In this document: one piece after another, positions 1 to 8,036 of the stretch
Layout: each line of letters opens with the position of its first letter
Numbering within the stretch: position 1 is the stretch's first letter
From: Alkaliphilus transvaalensis ATCC 700919
GTDB lineage: Bacteria > Bacillota > Clostridia > Peptostreptococcales > Natronincolaceae
Length of the DNA: 64,000 bases
Assembly: GCF_000621485.1 (NCBI RefSeq)
Contig: NZ_JHYF01000015.1
Coordinates: forward strand, 95,943-159,942
Direction: 5' to 3'
Position numbers and translations under genes: made by a program
Notes under the pieces: model-generated
The model's input: the letters and a program-made list of their open reading frames with translations, nothing else
The model's database searches: none
What the model was told of the DNA's origin: nothing

Positions 1-155
1 CCAGTGGAATTTTAGGAGGAATTTTTCTAATTATTGCCGACACTTTGGCAAGAACAATTATTGCTCCTACAGAGGTACCAGTGGGAATTATCACTGCCCT
101 TGCAGGTGGTCCCTTCTTTATCTATTTATTAAGAAAGTCAAAAAGAGTGATTTAG
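1..155 (+). CDS. C-terminal end of an ABC transporter permease (FecCD/BtuC family), partial
   Basis: The window opens inside this gene. Read from base 3, about 50 residues remain, including [13 protein letters not shown] and [20 protein letters not shown], which match the last two membrane segments of FecCD/BtuC permeases: the conserved 'P.E.PVG..TA..G.P.F..LL' motif and the basic tail RKSKR. Such permeases form the membrane channel importing cobalamin or Fe-siderophores. The ATPase gene follows after 11 bases with its own AGGAGG site inside the gap, so the two are one operon. Because corrinoid synthesis genes come next, cobalamin or cobinamide is the more likely substrate; that is inference from context. 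Confidence 0.85.
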   Translation, partial: SGILGGIFLIIADTLARTIIAPTEVPVGIITALAGGPFFIYLLRKSKRVI

Positions 156-166
156 GAGGGAGAAAA

Positions 167-1423
167 ATGGATCATTCCATATCAGCTAAAACCATTACTT
201 TTAAGTATGATGAAAATATAATTATTAACCAACTCAGTTTTGAAATTAAGAAAGGCTCCTTTATTACCATTATCGGACCAAATGGGTCTGGTAAGTCTAC
301 TCTATTAAAGTTAATAGCAGCAAATTTAAGTCCCGATGATGGTACAATTTTAATCAATCAACGTCAACTTGTAGATTTTAAAATGAAGGACTTAGCTAAG
401 GAAGTGGCTGTTGTACCCCAAGATACCAATGTTTCTTTTGACTTTGATGTCTTCGATATTGTTTTAATGGGTCGAAACCCCCATTTAAAAAGATTTCAAA
501 AAGAAAGTGATGAAGATTTTAAAATTGTAAGGGAGGCAATGGAGCGAACTGGTACATGGCATTTGAGGGAGAGAAGAATTAATGAAATTAGCGGTGGAGA
601 AAGACAACGGGTGATTATCGCTAGGGCTCTAGCTCAGCAACCTAAGATGATATTATTAGATGAGCCTACTTCATCCCTTGATATTCACCATCAGATAGAG
701 GTGTTAGAGTTACTTAAAGGATTAAACCGAGAAAAGAAAGTAACAATTGTTGCTGTATTACATGACATGAATTTAGCCGCAAGATATAGTAGTGAAGTAA
801 TGTTACTTCATCATGGTAGTATTGTAACTATGGGAAATACCGAAGATGTTATGACGGTAGAGAATCTACAAAGGGCCTACGAAATGGAAATGGTTATTCA
901 ACGGAATCGATACACAAATTCCTTAGAAGTTATCCCTTTAGCAAGGAAAGTAAAACAAGAAGAAGTAAATAGGATCAAGATTCATCTCATTTGTGGAGGG
1001 GGAACGGGTAAAGGGTTATTACAACCCTTAATTGAAAAAGGCCATGAAGTAACCATGGGGGTCGTTAATGTAGGAGATAGCGACTGGGAGTATGGAAGAT
1101 TATTTTCAGTGAAAATGGCAGAAGAAACACCCTTTAGAGAGATTAGCCAAAGGGCATTAACAGAGGCCAGTATATTGGCAGAAGAGGCGGACTTGACCTT
1201 AATAACCAGTGTTCCCATTGGTTGGGGTAATATTAAAAATTTAGAAATTGTTAAAGGTACATTATCTAAAGGGAAAAAGGCATATCTGTATAAAACAAAT
1301 CAATGGGGAGATCAGTATGATTATACTGATGGAAAAGCCACAGTTATGCTAAAGGAATTAAAGCAGATGGGCTTAGAGGAAATCTATTCTATTGATGAAC
1401 TTTTTAATAAATTGGAGGGATAA
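167..1423 (+). CDS. ABC transporter ATP-binding protein with extra C-terminal domain (cobalamin/siderophore type)
   Basis: Energises uptake of a corrinoid or siderophore with the upstream permease. Residues 1-255 are a FecE/BtuD-type ATPase: Walker A GPNGSGKST at 37-45, Q-loop PQD near 84, signature SGGE at 142-145, Walker B ILLDEPTS at 162-169 and switch His199. Ordinary members stop near 255-270 residues; this one continues to 418. The extra part, from about 272, begins HLICGGGTGKGLL, a glycine-rich Rossmann-like start, and contains further alternating strands and helices with no motif I can name. It stops two bases before cobQ starts. The C-terminal domain could be a corrinoid-linked sensor or enzyme domain; its function is unknown to me. 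Confidence 0.9.
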   Translation: MDHSISAKTITFKYDENIIINQLSFEIKKGSFITIIGPNGSGKSTLLKLIAANLSPDDGTILINQRQLVDFKMKDLAKEVAVVPQDTNVSFDFDVFDIVLMGRNPHLKRFQKESDEDFKIVREAMERTGTWHLRERRINEISGGERQRVIIARALAQQPKMILLDEPTSSLDIHHQIEVLELLKGLNREKKVTIVAVLHDMNLAARYSSEVMLLHHGSIVTMGNTEDVMTVENLQRAYEMEMVIQRNRYTNSLEVIPLARKVKQEEVNRIKIHLICGGGTGKGLLQPLIEKGHEVTMGVVNVGDSDWEYGRLFSVKMAEETPFREISQRALTEASILAEEADLTLITSVPIGWGNIKNLEIVKGTLSKGKKAYLYKTNQWGDQYDYTDGKATVMLKELKQMGLEEIYSIDELFNKLEG

Positions 1424-1425
1424 TA

Positions 1426-2979
1426 ATGGGTGAAAAAAGGGGAATAAGTACAGAAAAAACAACAAGTAAAAGTATAATGATGCAAGGAACTGCTTCATCT
1501 GTGGGCAAGAGTCTATTAACGGCTGCCCTATGTCGGGTATTATATCAAGACGGCTATCGGGTAGTACCTTTTAAATCGCAAAATATGGCTTTAAATTCCT
1601 ATATCACCGATGAGGGGATGGAGATGGGGAGGGCTCAGGTTATGCAGGCAGAGGCTGCAAACATTAAACCCCATGTACTGATGAATCCTATATTATTAAA
1701 GCCTTCTGCCGACACAGCTGCTCAAGTAATTATAAAGGGAAAAGTGCAGGGTAACATGACAGCCGCCACATACCATCAATATAAACCACAGTTAAAGGAG
1801 ATGCTAAGGGAGGTTTATAGGGAACTGGCAGAAGAATATGATGTAGTTGTTTTAGAGGGGGCTGGAAGCCCTGCAGAGATCAATCTAATGGAAAAAGATA
1901 TCGTTAATATGGGGATGGCTGAAATAGCAGATGCACCTGTTATATTGGTAGGAGATATCGATAGAGGAGGGGTATTTGCTTCGATATATGGCACCATTAT
2001 GTTATTAGATAAGTACAGAGAGCGAATTAAGGGTGTTATTATAAATAAATTTAGAGGGGATAAAACAATTTTAGAACCAGGTCTAAAGATGTTAGAAGAC
2101 CTAACAGGGGTCCCTGTGTTAGGGGTAATACCATATGGAGATTTTGATATCGAGGATGAAGATAGTGTAACCGAAAGGTTTAATCAAAAATTAAAAGGGA
2201 ATGCAAAAATTAAAATAGACATTATTAAACTCCCCCACATTTCAAATTTTACAGATTTTCATATTTTAGAAACCTTCCCAGAGGTACAGATTAGGTATGT
2301 TAAGGGAAGGGACCAAATAAAAAATCCAGATATGATTATTATCCCAGGATCCAAAAACACAATAGCAGACTTAAAATTTATCAGAGAAAGTGGGTTAGAG
2401 AAGGAAATATTAACTGCCCATAAGGAAGGAAGCTTAGTTTTTGGCATCTGTGGGGGTTATCAAATATTAGGTAAATGGATTAAAGACCCACAGGGAGTAG
2501 AAAGTTCCCTTCAAGAGATTAGAGGATTAGGCTTACTAGATATCGAAACTATTTTTGAGGGAGAAAAGGTGACTACTCAGGTAGAGGGAGTTATTGATAA
2601 AGATAGAATTAGTTTTATAGATACTCAAGAAGATTTTTATATTAAGGGATATGAAATCCATATGGGAAGAACAAAACTAGGTGAAAACACTAAACCCTTT
2701 GTGAAAATCGTTAATAAATTAGGAGAGGCCACCGACTATTTTGATGGTGCAATTAGTGAGGACTGTAGGGTAATGGGAACTTATCTTCACGGGGTCTTTG
2801 ATCAGTTGCATTTTACCCGTAGACTGATGAGTTATTTTATTGAAATAAAGGGGCTAGAGCCTCTTCAAGAGGGACAACTTACTTTAGAGGAATATAAAAA
2901 CAAAGAATACGATAAGTTAGCTAAGGCCTTTCGAGAAAATGTCGACATGGAAAAAATCTATCAAATATTAGGAGTATAA
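1426..2979 (+). CDS. cobQ: Cobyric acid synthase (glutamine-hydrolysing)
   Basis: Amidates the b, d, e and g side chains of adenosylcobyrinate a,c-diamide to give adenosylcobyric acid, using glutamine and ATP. Residues 17-235 form the P-loop amidoligase half: GTASSVGKS at 21-29 and the GDIDRGGVF motif at 177-185. Residues from about 262 form the class I glutamine amidotransferase half, with nucleophile Cys342 in GICGGYQ and catalytic His455 in GTYLHGVFD. The length of 517 aa is normal for CobQ/CbiP. It starts two bases after the ATPase gene and ends two bases before cbiB, so the cluster is translated as a tight operon. Confidence 0.97.
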   Translation: MGEKRGISTEKTTSKSIMMQGTASSVGKSLLTAALCRVLYQDGYRVVPFKSQNMALNSYITDEGMEMGRAQVMQAEAANIKPHVLMNPILLKPSADTAAQVIIKGKVQGNMTAATYHQYKPQLKEMLREVYRELAEEYDVVVLEGAGSPAEINLMEKDIVNMGMAEIADAPVILVGDIDRGGVFASIYGTIMLLDKYRERIKGVIINKFRGDKTILEPGLKMLEDLTGVPVLGVIPYGDFDIEDEDSVTERFNQKLKGNAKIKIDIIKLPHISNFTDFHILETFPEVQIRYVKGRDQIKNPDMIIIPGSKNTIADLKFIRESGLEKEILTAHKEGSLVFGICGGYQILGKWIKDPQGVESSLQEIRGLGLLDIETIFEGEKVTTQVEGVIDKDRISFIDTQEDFYIKGYEIHMGRTKLGENTKPFVKIVNKLGEATDYFDGAISEDCRVMGTYLHGVFDQLHFTRRLMSYFIEIKGLEPLQEGQLTLEEYKNKEYDKLAKAFRENVDMEKIYQILGV

Positions 2980-2981
2980 TT

Positions 2982-3935
2982 ATGGAAATATTAATAGGGG
3001 GATATATATTAGACCTAATTTTTGGAGATCCACAAGGATTTCCTCATCCTGTACGTTATATCGGTAGTTTAATTTCTTTTTTAGAGAAAAAGCTTTATTC
3101 AGATAAGAGCAATAAAACCCTTTTATTAGGAGGGACAGGACTAACTCTAGCCGTGGTAGTAACTACCTATTTAATTACCTATAGTTTAATAGCGCTGATG
3201 AAGATTCTTCATCCCCTAGCAGGAACCATCGTCTCAATTATTCTTGCTTATACAGTGTTGGCAACAAAATGTCTTCATAAAGAAAGTGAGAAGGTACTCA
3301 TCCATTTAAAGAACCAAGACCTTTTAGGGGCGAGAAAGTATTTATCTTATATTGTTAGTCGTGATACAAGCCAGCTAGAAGAGAAGGAAATCGTACGAGG
3401 AACTGTAGAAACGGTTTCGGAAAATATTTCTGATGGAATCATCGCTCCACTTTTCTATTTGTTTTTAGGGGGTGTGCCTTTGGCAATGGCCTATAAGGCA
3501 ATTAATACCCTCGATTCAATGGTGGGCTATAAAAATGATCGATATCTTTATTTTGGTAGAGTTTCAGCAAAGTTAGATGATGTGGTGAATTATATTCCAG
3601 CTCGACTAACGGTGATCTTCATTGCCATAGGTGCTTTGATCTTAGGGAAGGACAGTAATAGGAGTTTTAAAATAGCATTAAAAGACGGTAGAAACCATAA
3701 TAGCCCTAATTCTGGCTATCCTGAGGCAGCTGTTGCAGGGGCATTAGGAATACAACTAGGGGGAGATAACTTCTATTTTGGTAAAGTTGTACATAAACCT
3801 ACAATAGGTGACCCTACTTATCCATTAGAATCAAAACATATTTTAGAAACAATAAAACTGATGTATGCAGCCTCTGCCTTGGCCTTATTATTTTTTCTAA
3901 TTCTTCAATTACTATTAACAAAGGGGGTCCATTAA
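2982..3935 (+). CDS. cbiB: Adenosylcobinamide-phosphate synthase CbiB
   Basis: Integral membrane enzyme that joins cobyric acid to (R)-1-amino-2-propanol phosphate to form adenosylcobinamide phosphate. The family signature GDPQGFPHPVRYIG is at residues 15-28, and ETVSENISDGIIAPLFY and NTLDSMVGYKN follow in the middle. Four to five hydrophobic segments are visible. The 317-aa length is typical. It starts two bases after cobQ and abuts cobD, which makes the aminopropanol phosphate it uses, so substrate supply and use are encoded side by side. Confidence 0.95.
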   Translation: MEILIGGYILDLIFGDPQGFPHPVRYIGSLISFLEKKLYSDKSNKTLLLGGTGLTLAVVVTTYLITYSLIALMKILHPLAGTIVSIILAYTVLATKCLHKESEKVLIHLKNQDLLGARKYLSYIVSRDTSQLEEKEIVRGTVETVSENISDGIIAPLFYLFLGGVPLAMAYKAINTLDSMVGYKNDRYLYFGRVSAKLDDVVNYIPARLTVIFIAIGALILGKDSNRSFKIALKDGRNHNSPNSGYPEAAVAGALGIQLGGDNFYFGKVVHKPTIGDPTYPLESKHILETIKLMYAASALALLFFLILQLLLTKGVH

Positions 3936-5018
3936 ATGATCCATGGGGGCAATGTATCTGAAATAGAAAAAGAGTATGGAATAAGCCGAAAAGAAATATT
4001 AGATTTTAGTGCAAACATTAATCCTTTAGGAGTACCAGAGACCCTTAAAAAAATTCTGGTGAATACAATTTCAGACTTGATTAATTACCCAGATATAAAT
4101 TATGATGATTTAAAAAATGCCATTGGGGAAAAATATAAACTATCACAAGACCATATATATGTCGGCAACGGTGGTGTACAGGTGATATTCGATTTTATTA
4201 GGGCTGTAAAGCCAAAGAAGAGCTTGGTGGTACATCCTACCTTTGCAGAATATGAAAGAGCCCTACAAGGGGTAGAAAGTAAAATAGAAGAATATCAGCT
4301 TAAAGAGGAGTCAGAGTTTCTTTTAAATGTAGAAGACCTGCTTCAAAAAATTGATGAAGGCTATGATCTTGTGGTCCTTTGTAACCCTAATAATCCAACA
4401 GGAACCTTAACATCAAAAGAAAAACTTAAGCCTCTTATGGAGCTATGTCAAAAAAAAGGTACGTTTTTATTGATAGATGAGGCTTTTATGGACTTTATTG
4501 AAGCGGGGGAGGAGATAAGTCTATTAACCGACTGCAAAGATTGGGATCATCTATTAATAACCCGCTCCTTTACCAAGTTTTATGGTATTCCAGGGTTGCG
4601 CTTAGGTTTTGGCGTATGTTCCCATCACGGGGTTCTTAATCAGCTAAATAAGCAAATGATCCCTTGGACAGTAAATACCTTTGCCAGTAATTTTGGAAAG
4701 GTATTATTAGAAGAAACTAGTTATGAAGATAGTACTTATCAATGGCTAAAAAATGAAAAAGCTTATTTCATAAATGAATTAGAAAAGCTAGGGTTGTTTA
4801 AAATTTATCAATCTTCTGCTAATTATATTTTTATGAAGCTACTTAATGATGAAATAGATGTTAAAACTTTGAGAGAGGAACTTATCAAACATCATATTTT
4901 AATTCGAGATTGTAGTAATTTTAAAGGTCTAGACAATAGGTTTTTAAGAATAGCCATAAAAGATTTTAAGGCGAATCAACGGATGATTCAAGCCCTTAAG
5001 TCAGTTTTTAACTGTTAA
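3936..5018 (+). CDS. cobD: L-threonine-O-3-phosphate decarboxylase (corrinoid synthesis)
   Basis: PLP-dependent fold-type I enzyme, related to histidinol-phosphate aminotransferase, that decarboxylates threonine phosphate to aminopropanol phosphate for the CbiB reaction. Visible motifs are FSANINPLG at 24-32, the cofactor-contacting NPNNPTG at 150-156, DEAFMDF at 181-187, and the Schiff-base lysine Lys214 in SFTKFYGIPGLRLG. The ATG directly follows the cbiB stop with no gap. A HisC identity is possible by fold alone, but the N-terminal HGGN motif and the corrinoid neighbours favour CobD. It is the last gene before a bidirectional terminator. Confidence 0.93.
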   Translation: MIHGGNVSEIEKEYGISRKEILDFSANINPLGVPETLKKILVNTISDLINYPDINYDDLKNAIGEKYKLSQDHIYVGNGGVQVIFDFIRAVKPKKSLVVHPTFAEYERALQGVESKIEEYQLKEESEFLLNVEDLLQKIDEGYDLVVLCNPNNPTGTLTSKEKLKPLMELCQKKGTFLLIDEAFMDFIEAGEEISLLTDCKDWDHLLITRSFTKFYGIPGLRLGFGVCSHHGVLNQLNKQMIPWTVNTFASNFGKVLLEETSYEDSTYQWLKNEKAYFINELEKLGLFKIYQSSANYIFMKLLNDEIDVKTLREELIKHHILIRDCSNFKGLDNRFLRIAIKDFKANQRMIQALKSVFNC

Positions 5019-5048
5019 AAAACTAATATTTAGAGTGATGATCATAAA

Positions 5049-5095
5049 AAAACCAGCTAGATGCGTATTAGAAAAATACGAAAAATGCTGGTTTT
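5049..5095. terminator. Bidirectional rho-independent terminator between cobD and perR
   Basis: An inverted repeat with outer arms AAACCAGC/GCTGGTTT and inner arms CGTATT/AATACG lies between the convergent gene ends at 5018 and 5104. A-rich and T-rich flanks suit both strands, so one hairpin can end both the corrinoid operon and the Fur-family gene. Confidence 0.8.
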
Positions 5096-5103
5096 GGCAG
5101 TAT

Positions 5104-5517
5104 CTAGGCTCCGCTACAACTAGGGCACACACCATAGAAACTTAATTGCTGTTTTGATATTTTGTAGTTTGTTTTTTCCTCTACAACACTTGCTAATTCA
5201 GAGAAGGAATCTTCAAAAAGATCTTCTACCTTTTGACATTTAGTACAAATAAGATGGGGATGGCTAGTGGCAATAAAGTCATACCTGAAACTGTTTTCAC
5301 CGACATTAATTACTTGAATAAGTCCTAATTCTTCAAATAGCTCTAAGGATTTATATACAGTTGCTAAACTAATAGTCGGATAAGTAGGGGCAAGTTTATT
5401 GTAAACTGCCTCTGCATTAGGATGGGTAGGGCTGTCTTTTAAGGCATTGTAAACTGCTATTCTTTGGGGAGTAATTTTACAGCTACCGTTCTTTAATACT
5501 TTGATTAAATTCTCCAT
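5104..5517 (-). CDS. perR: Fur-family repressor, PerR-like
   Basis: A 137-aa winged-helix metalloregulator. Residues 1-80 form the DNA-binding part (KITPQRIAVYNAL and the recognition helix TISLATVYKSLELFEELGLI). The C-terminal dimer and metal part has HPHLICTKC, giving Cys91 and Cys94, and a late CPSC pair at 131 and 134; together these form the structural Zn(Cys)4 site of PerR/Fur. The size and His/Cys pattern fit a peroxide-sensing PerR better than Zur, but metal choice cannot be read from sequence. The consensus sigma-A promoter just upstream overlaps an AT palindrome, so autorepression is likely. Confidence 0.85.
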   Translation of the reverse strand: MENLIKVLKNGSCKITPQRIAVYNALKDSPTHPNAEAVYNKLAPTYPTISLATVYKSLELFEELGLIQVINVGENSFRYDFIATSHPHLICTKCQKVEDLFEDSFSELASVVEEKTNYKISKQQLSFYGVCPSCSGA

Positions 5518-5537
5518 TTATTCACCGCCTAAGAAAT

Positions 5538-5594
5538 AATAATTATTAATTATAATGTTATCTTAATTATAAAATAATGTTAATAAATTGTCAA
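5538..5594 (-). promoter_or_regulatory. Promoter of perR with overlapping Per/Fur-box-like palindrome
   Basis: Read on the minus strand, -35 TTGACA (complement of 5589-5594) and -10 TATAAT (complement of 5566-5571) are separated by exactly 17 bases, a perfect sigma-A promoter. Just downstream, about 5538-5556, lies an AT-rich partial palindrome of the TTATAATnATTATAA type recognised by PerR. The promoter is seen directly; the box assignment is inference. Confidence 0.7.
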
Positions 5595-5654
5595 TCGTCA
5601 TAATGGAAAATAATATTAATTTTTTGACAAATAACAACCGAAGGAGGGTTAAAA

Positions 5655-6494
5655 ATGAAATATAAATTAGTTGTTATGGATATGGATGGTACATTGTTAA
5701 ATGGAAACAATGAGGTTAGTGAAGGAACACAAGTGGTGTTAAAGGAAGCTGCACAGCAAGGCGTAAACTTAGCCATAGCCACAGGAAGAATCTACACCTC
5801 TGCAAGAAAATATGCAGAATTATTAGGGATTGAAGCCCCTATTATTGCTTGCAATGGAGCGTTGATCAGAAATCGTGTTAGTAATGAGGTGATCTATCAT
5901 AATGAAATTTCAAAAGAAGATGCAATACAGGTAATTAAAATTGCAAAAGCCCATAATATATACTTTCATTTTTATGGCCAAGAAAAACTTTATGTTGAAG
6001 AAGCGGGGTTGCCCTATCTATGGGAATGCTATTGGGGTGGAAGAAATAGAAATAATGAAAAAATCGATATCGAAGAGATTAAGGACGCAATGGATTATAT
6101 TGAAACTGAAAAACCGCAAATCTTGAAGTTTGTTTTAGTAGACCAACAGCCAGAGAAATTAATCGCAATTAGAAAAGAACTAGAGAAAGTTTCCACAATT
6201 GAAGTTGATAAATCGTGGCATAACAATTTAGAAATCATGAATAAAGGTGTTTCTAAAGGTAAGGCAATTAGCCAACTGAGTAGGCTTATGGGAATAAAAA
6301 AAGAAGAGGTTATCGCTTTTGGAGATAATTATAATGATCTCTCGATGAAGGACTATTCTGGAGCATTTGTGGCAATGGGAAATAGTGAAGAAGAAGTAAA
6401 AAAGGCAGCTACCTTTTTAACAACAACTAATAATGAAGATGGTGTAGCAGAAGGAATAAAGAAATATGTTTTAAGTGAATCGTTATTAGAATGA
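5655..6494 (+). CDS. Cof-type HAD-IIB family phosphatase
   Basis: Haloacid dehalogenase superfamily hydrolase of the Cof/YidA group, which dephosphorylates sugar phosphates or other phosphometabolites. The nucleophile motif DMDGT is at residues 9-13, motif II lies in AIATGRIY, Lys of motif III in NKGVSKGKAI, and motif IV in GDNYNDLSM. A C2-type cap fills the middle. The length of 279 aa is typical. A strong AAGGAGG site precedes the ATG. Its TGA stop is the first three bases of the terminal motif of a repeat element, so the element has inserted exactly at the gene end. The substrate is unknown. Confidence 0.9.
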   Translation: MKYKLVVMDMDGTLLNGNNEVSEGTQVVLKEAAQQGVNLAIATGRIYTSARKYAELLGIEAPIIACNGALIRNRVSNEVIYHNEISKEDAIQVIKIAKAHNIYFHFYGQEKLYVEEAGLPYLWECYWGGRNRNNEKIDIEEIKDAMDYIETEKPQILKFVLVDQQPEKLIAIRKELEKVSTIEVDKSWHNNLEIMNKGVSKGKAISQLSRLMGIKKEEVIAFGDNYNDLSMKDYSGAFVAMGNSEEEVKKAATFLTTTNNEDGVAEGIKKYVLSESLLE

Positions 6495-6562
6495 GGAAAT
6501 TGCATAATTAATTTTATTTTATATATTAAAGCAAATGAAAACTCCGCTGTTTAGTGCAACAA
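6492..6562 (+). repeat. MITE-like element, partial (one end and inner segment)
   Basis: Begins with TGAGGAAATTGCATAATTA and continues through an inner block containing AAATGAAAACTCCGCTGTTTA. That block matches, in reverse orientation, the inner part of the complete element at 43997-44140 (AAACAGCGAAGTTTTCATTT). No matching second end is visible before 6800, so this is a one-ended copy. Confidence 0.75.
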
Positions 6563-6570
6563 CTTATATA

Positions 6571-6630
6571 TCATGGTAGTGGTTTAATGGTCCTTAAGAT
6601 CTTAAACTGCTACTTGTTATTTTTTGAAGG
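6571..6630 (+). terminator. Probable terminator after the HAD gene
   Basis: An imperfect inverted repeat (TAGTGGTTTAA ... TTAAACTGCTA) is followed by a T-rich run (TTATTTTTTG). It lies in the 307-base gap between 6494 and 6802; the rest of that gap holds the partial repeat element and AT-rich DNA without a clear promoter. Confidence 0.5.
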
Positions 6631-6801
6631 AAATTATCCTTTATAGGACGAAGTATTACTTATAGAATTAATATTTATGGAAGTATAATTCTCTCCCCAT
6701 CATTCTTAAAAGAAGCAGAAAGAAATTGAGAAATAAATTATACTGTATTGTCCTTTAATTGAAAGATTATTTAAAAAGAGTGTTAGAAGGATGTGTATGA
6801 G

Positions 6802-7956
6802 GTGAAAAAAGAAATTGTTTCGGTAGTAGCATGTAAAGATTACGACTATCTTAAAGTAAGGGCTGCAATAGAGAGAAACTTTGAAGATTTAGGTGGTATC
6901 AGTCGATTTATTAAAAAAGGGGATCGGGTATTACTGAAGTTGAATCTTCTAATGAAAAAGAAGCCAGAAGAGGCGACAACAACCCATCCGATATTTACCA
7001 AGGCATTAGCTAGTATATTAATAGACTATGGAGCAGAGGTGATTATAGGTGATAGCCCAGGAGGCCCTTTTAATACTAACGCGTTAAAGGGGATCTATAG
7101 AGCTTGTGGGATTGAAAAAGTAGCAGAAGAGGTAGGAGCAAAATTAAACTATAATACCAACTCGGCTGAAATTGAAAATAAGGAGGGGTTGTTATTAAAG
7201 AAAATTACGGGAATAGCAGTCCTTCAAGAGGTAGATCAAGTCATTTCAGTCTCTAAGCTAAAAACCCACGGGATGATGCTCTTTACAGGGGCCGTTAAAA
7301 ATATGTTTGGGATAGTAGCGGGTTTGGAGAAGGCAGAATATCATGTTCGGATGCCTAAAAATGTAGATTTTTCTAATGCATTGGTGGACATTTGCATAGC
7401 TGCCAAGCCAGTACTATCCTTTATGGATGGAATTGTAGGGATGGAGGGGGCTGGCCCAAGTGCAGGAGATCCACGGGAAATTGGAGCTGTACTTGCGTCA
7501 ACAAGTCCCTATCACTTAGATGTAGTGGCAACTAATATAATTAATTTAAACCCGATGAAAGTACCAACGATTCAAAGATGTGTAGAAAGAAGCCTTTGTA
7601 AGGGAAATTTTGAAGACATCCAACTGAAGGGAGATCATTTAGAGCAATTCAGAATAAAGGATTTTATTATTCCAGAAATCAGAAGCATAGATTTGCTTGA
7701 AGGTAAACTTCCAAAGTTTTTAAGAGAAATACTAAATTCAGCTATGCAACCTAAGCCAGTTTTTACCCATGAAACCTGTGTAGGTTGTGGAGACTGCGGA
7801 AAATTCTGTCCACCACAGGTGATTACCATGACAGAGAAAAGACCCTTTGTTGATTTAGAAGGCTGTATTCGATGTTTCTGTTGTCAAGAACTATGCCCAG
7901 TAAAGGCAGTAGAGATCCATAGACCCTTATTAATGAAGTTAATGGCAAGGTTATAA
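6802..7956 (+). CDS. DUF362 domain protein with two C-terminal 4Fe-4S clusters
   Basis: Residues 1 to about 300 are a DUF362 domain; the family is common in anaerobes and has no settled enzymatic role. The C-terminus carries two ferredoxin motifs, CVGCGDCGKFCPP and CIRCFCCQELCP, which would bind two [4Fe-4S] clusters and suggest electron transfer. The start is placed at GTG 6802, about 10 bases after AGAAGGA. GTG 6793 would lie too close to that site, so I exclude its three residues. The next gene encodes a second DUF362 protein without clusters, so the pair may form a complex or be paralogues of divided function. Confidence 0.85.
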   Translation: MKKEIVSVVACKDYDYLKVRAAIERNFEDLGGISRFIKKGDRVLLKLNLLMKKKPEEATTTHPIFTKALASILIDYGAEVIIGDSPGGPFNTNALKGIYRACGIEKVAEEVGAKLNYNTNSAEIENKEGLLLKKITGIAVLQEVDQVISVSKLKTHGMMLFTGAVKNMFGIVAGLEKAEYHVRMPKNVDFSNALVDICIAAKPVLSFMDGIVGMEGAGPSAGDPREIGAVLASTSPYHLDVVATNIINLNPMKVPTIQRCVERSLCKGNFEDIQLKGDHLEQFRIKDFIIPEIRSIDLLEGKLPKFLREILNSAMQPKPVFTHETCVGCGDCGKFCPPQVITMTEKRPFVDLEGCIRCFCCQELCPVKAVEIHRPLLMKLMARL

Positions 7957-7983
7957 TGAATTAGTAGAAACAAGGTATAGGAA

Positions 7984-8036
7984 TCCTCCCATTGGAAAGA
8001 AATAGTATAGATATTATTTTCTAGGGAGGTTTTTTA
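7984..8036 (+). promoter_or_regulatory. Hairpin able to mask the ribosome binding site of the second DUF362 gene
   Basis: CCTCCC at about 7985 can pair with the GGGAGG ribosome binding site at 8023-8029. A T6 run follows directly and then the ATG at 8037. The structure could act as a terminator or hide the Shine-Dalgarno sequence. The pairing is visible; function is inference. Confidence 0.4.
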
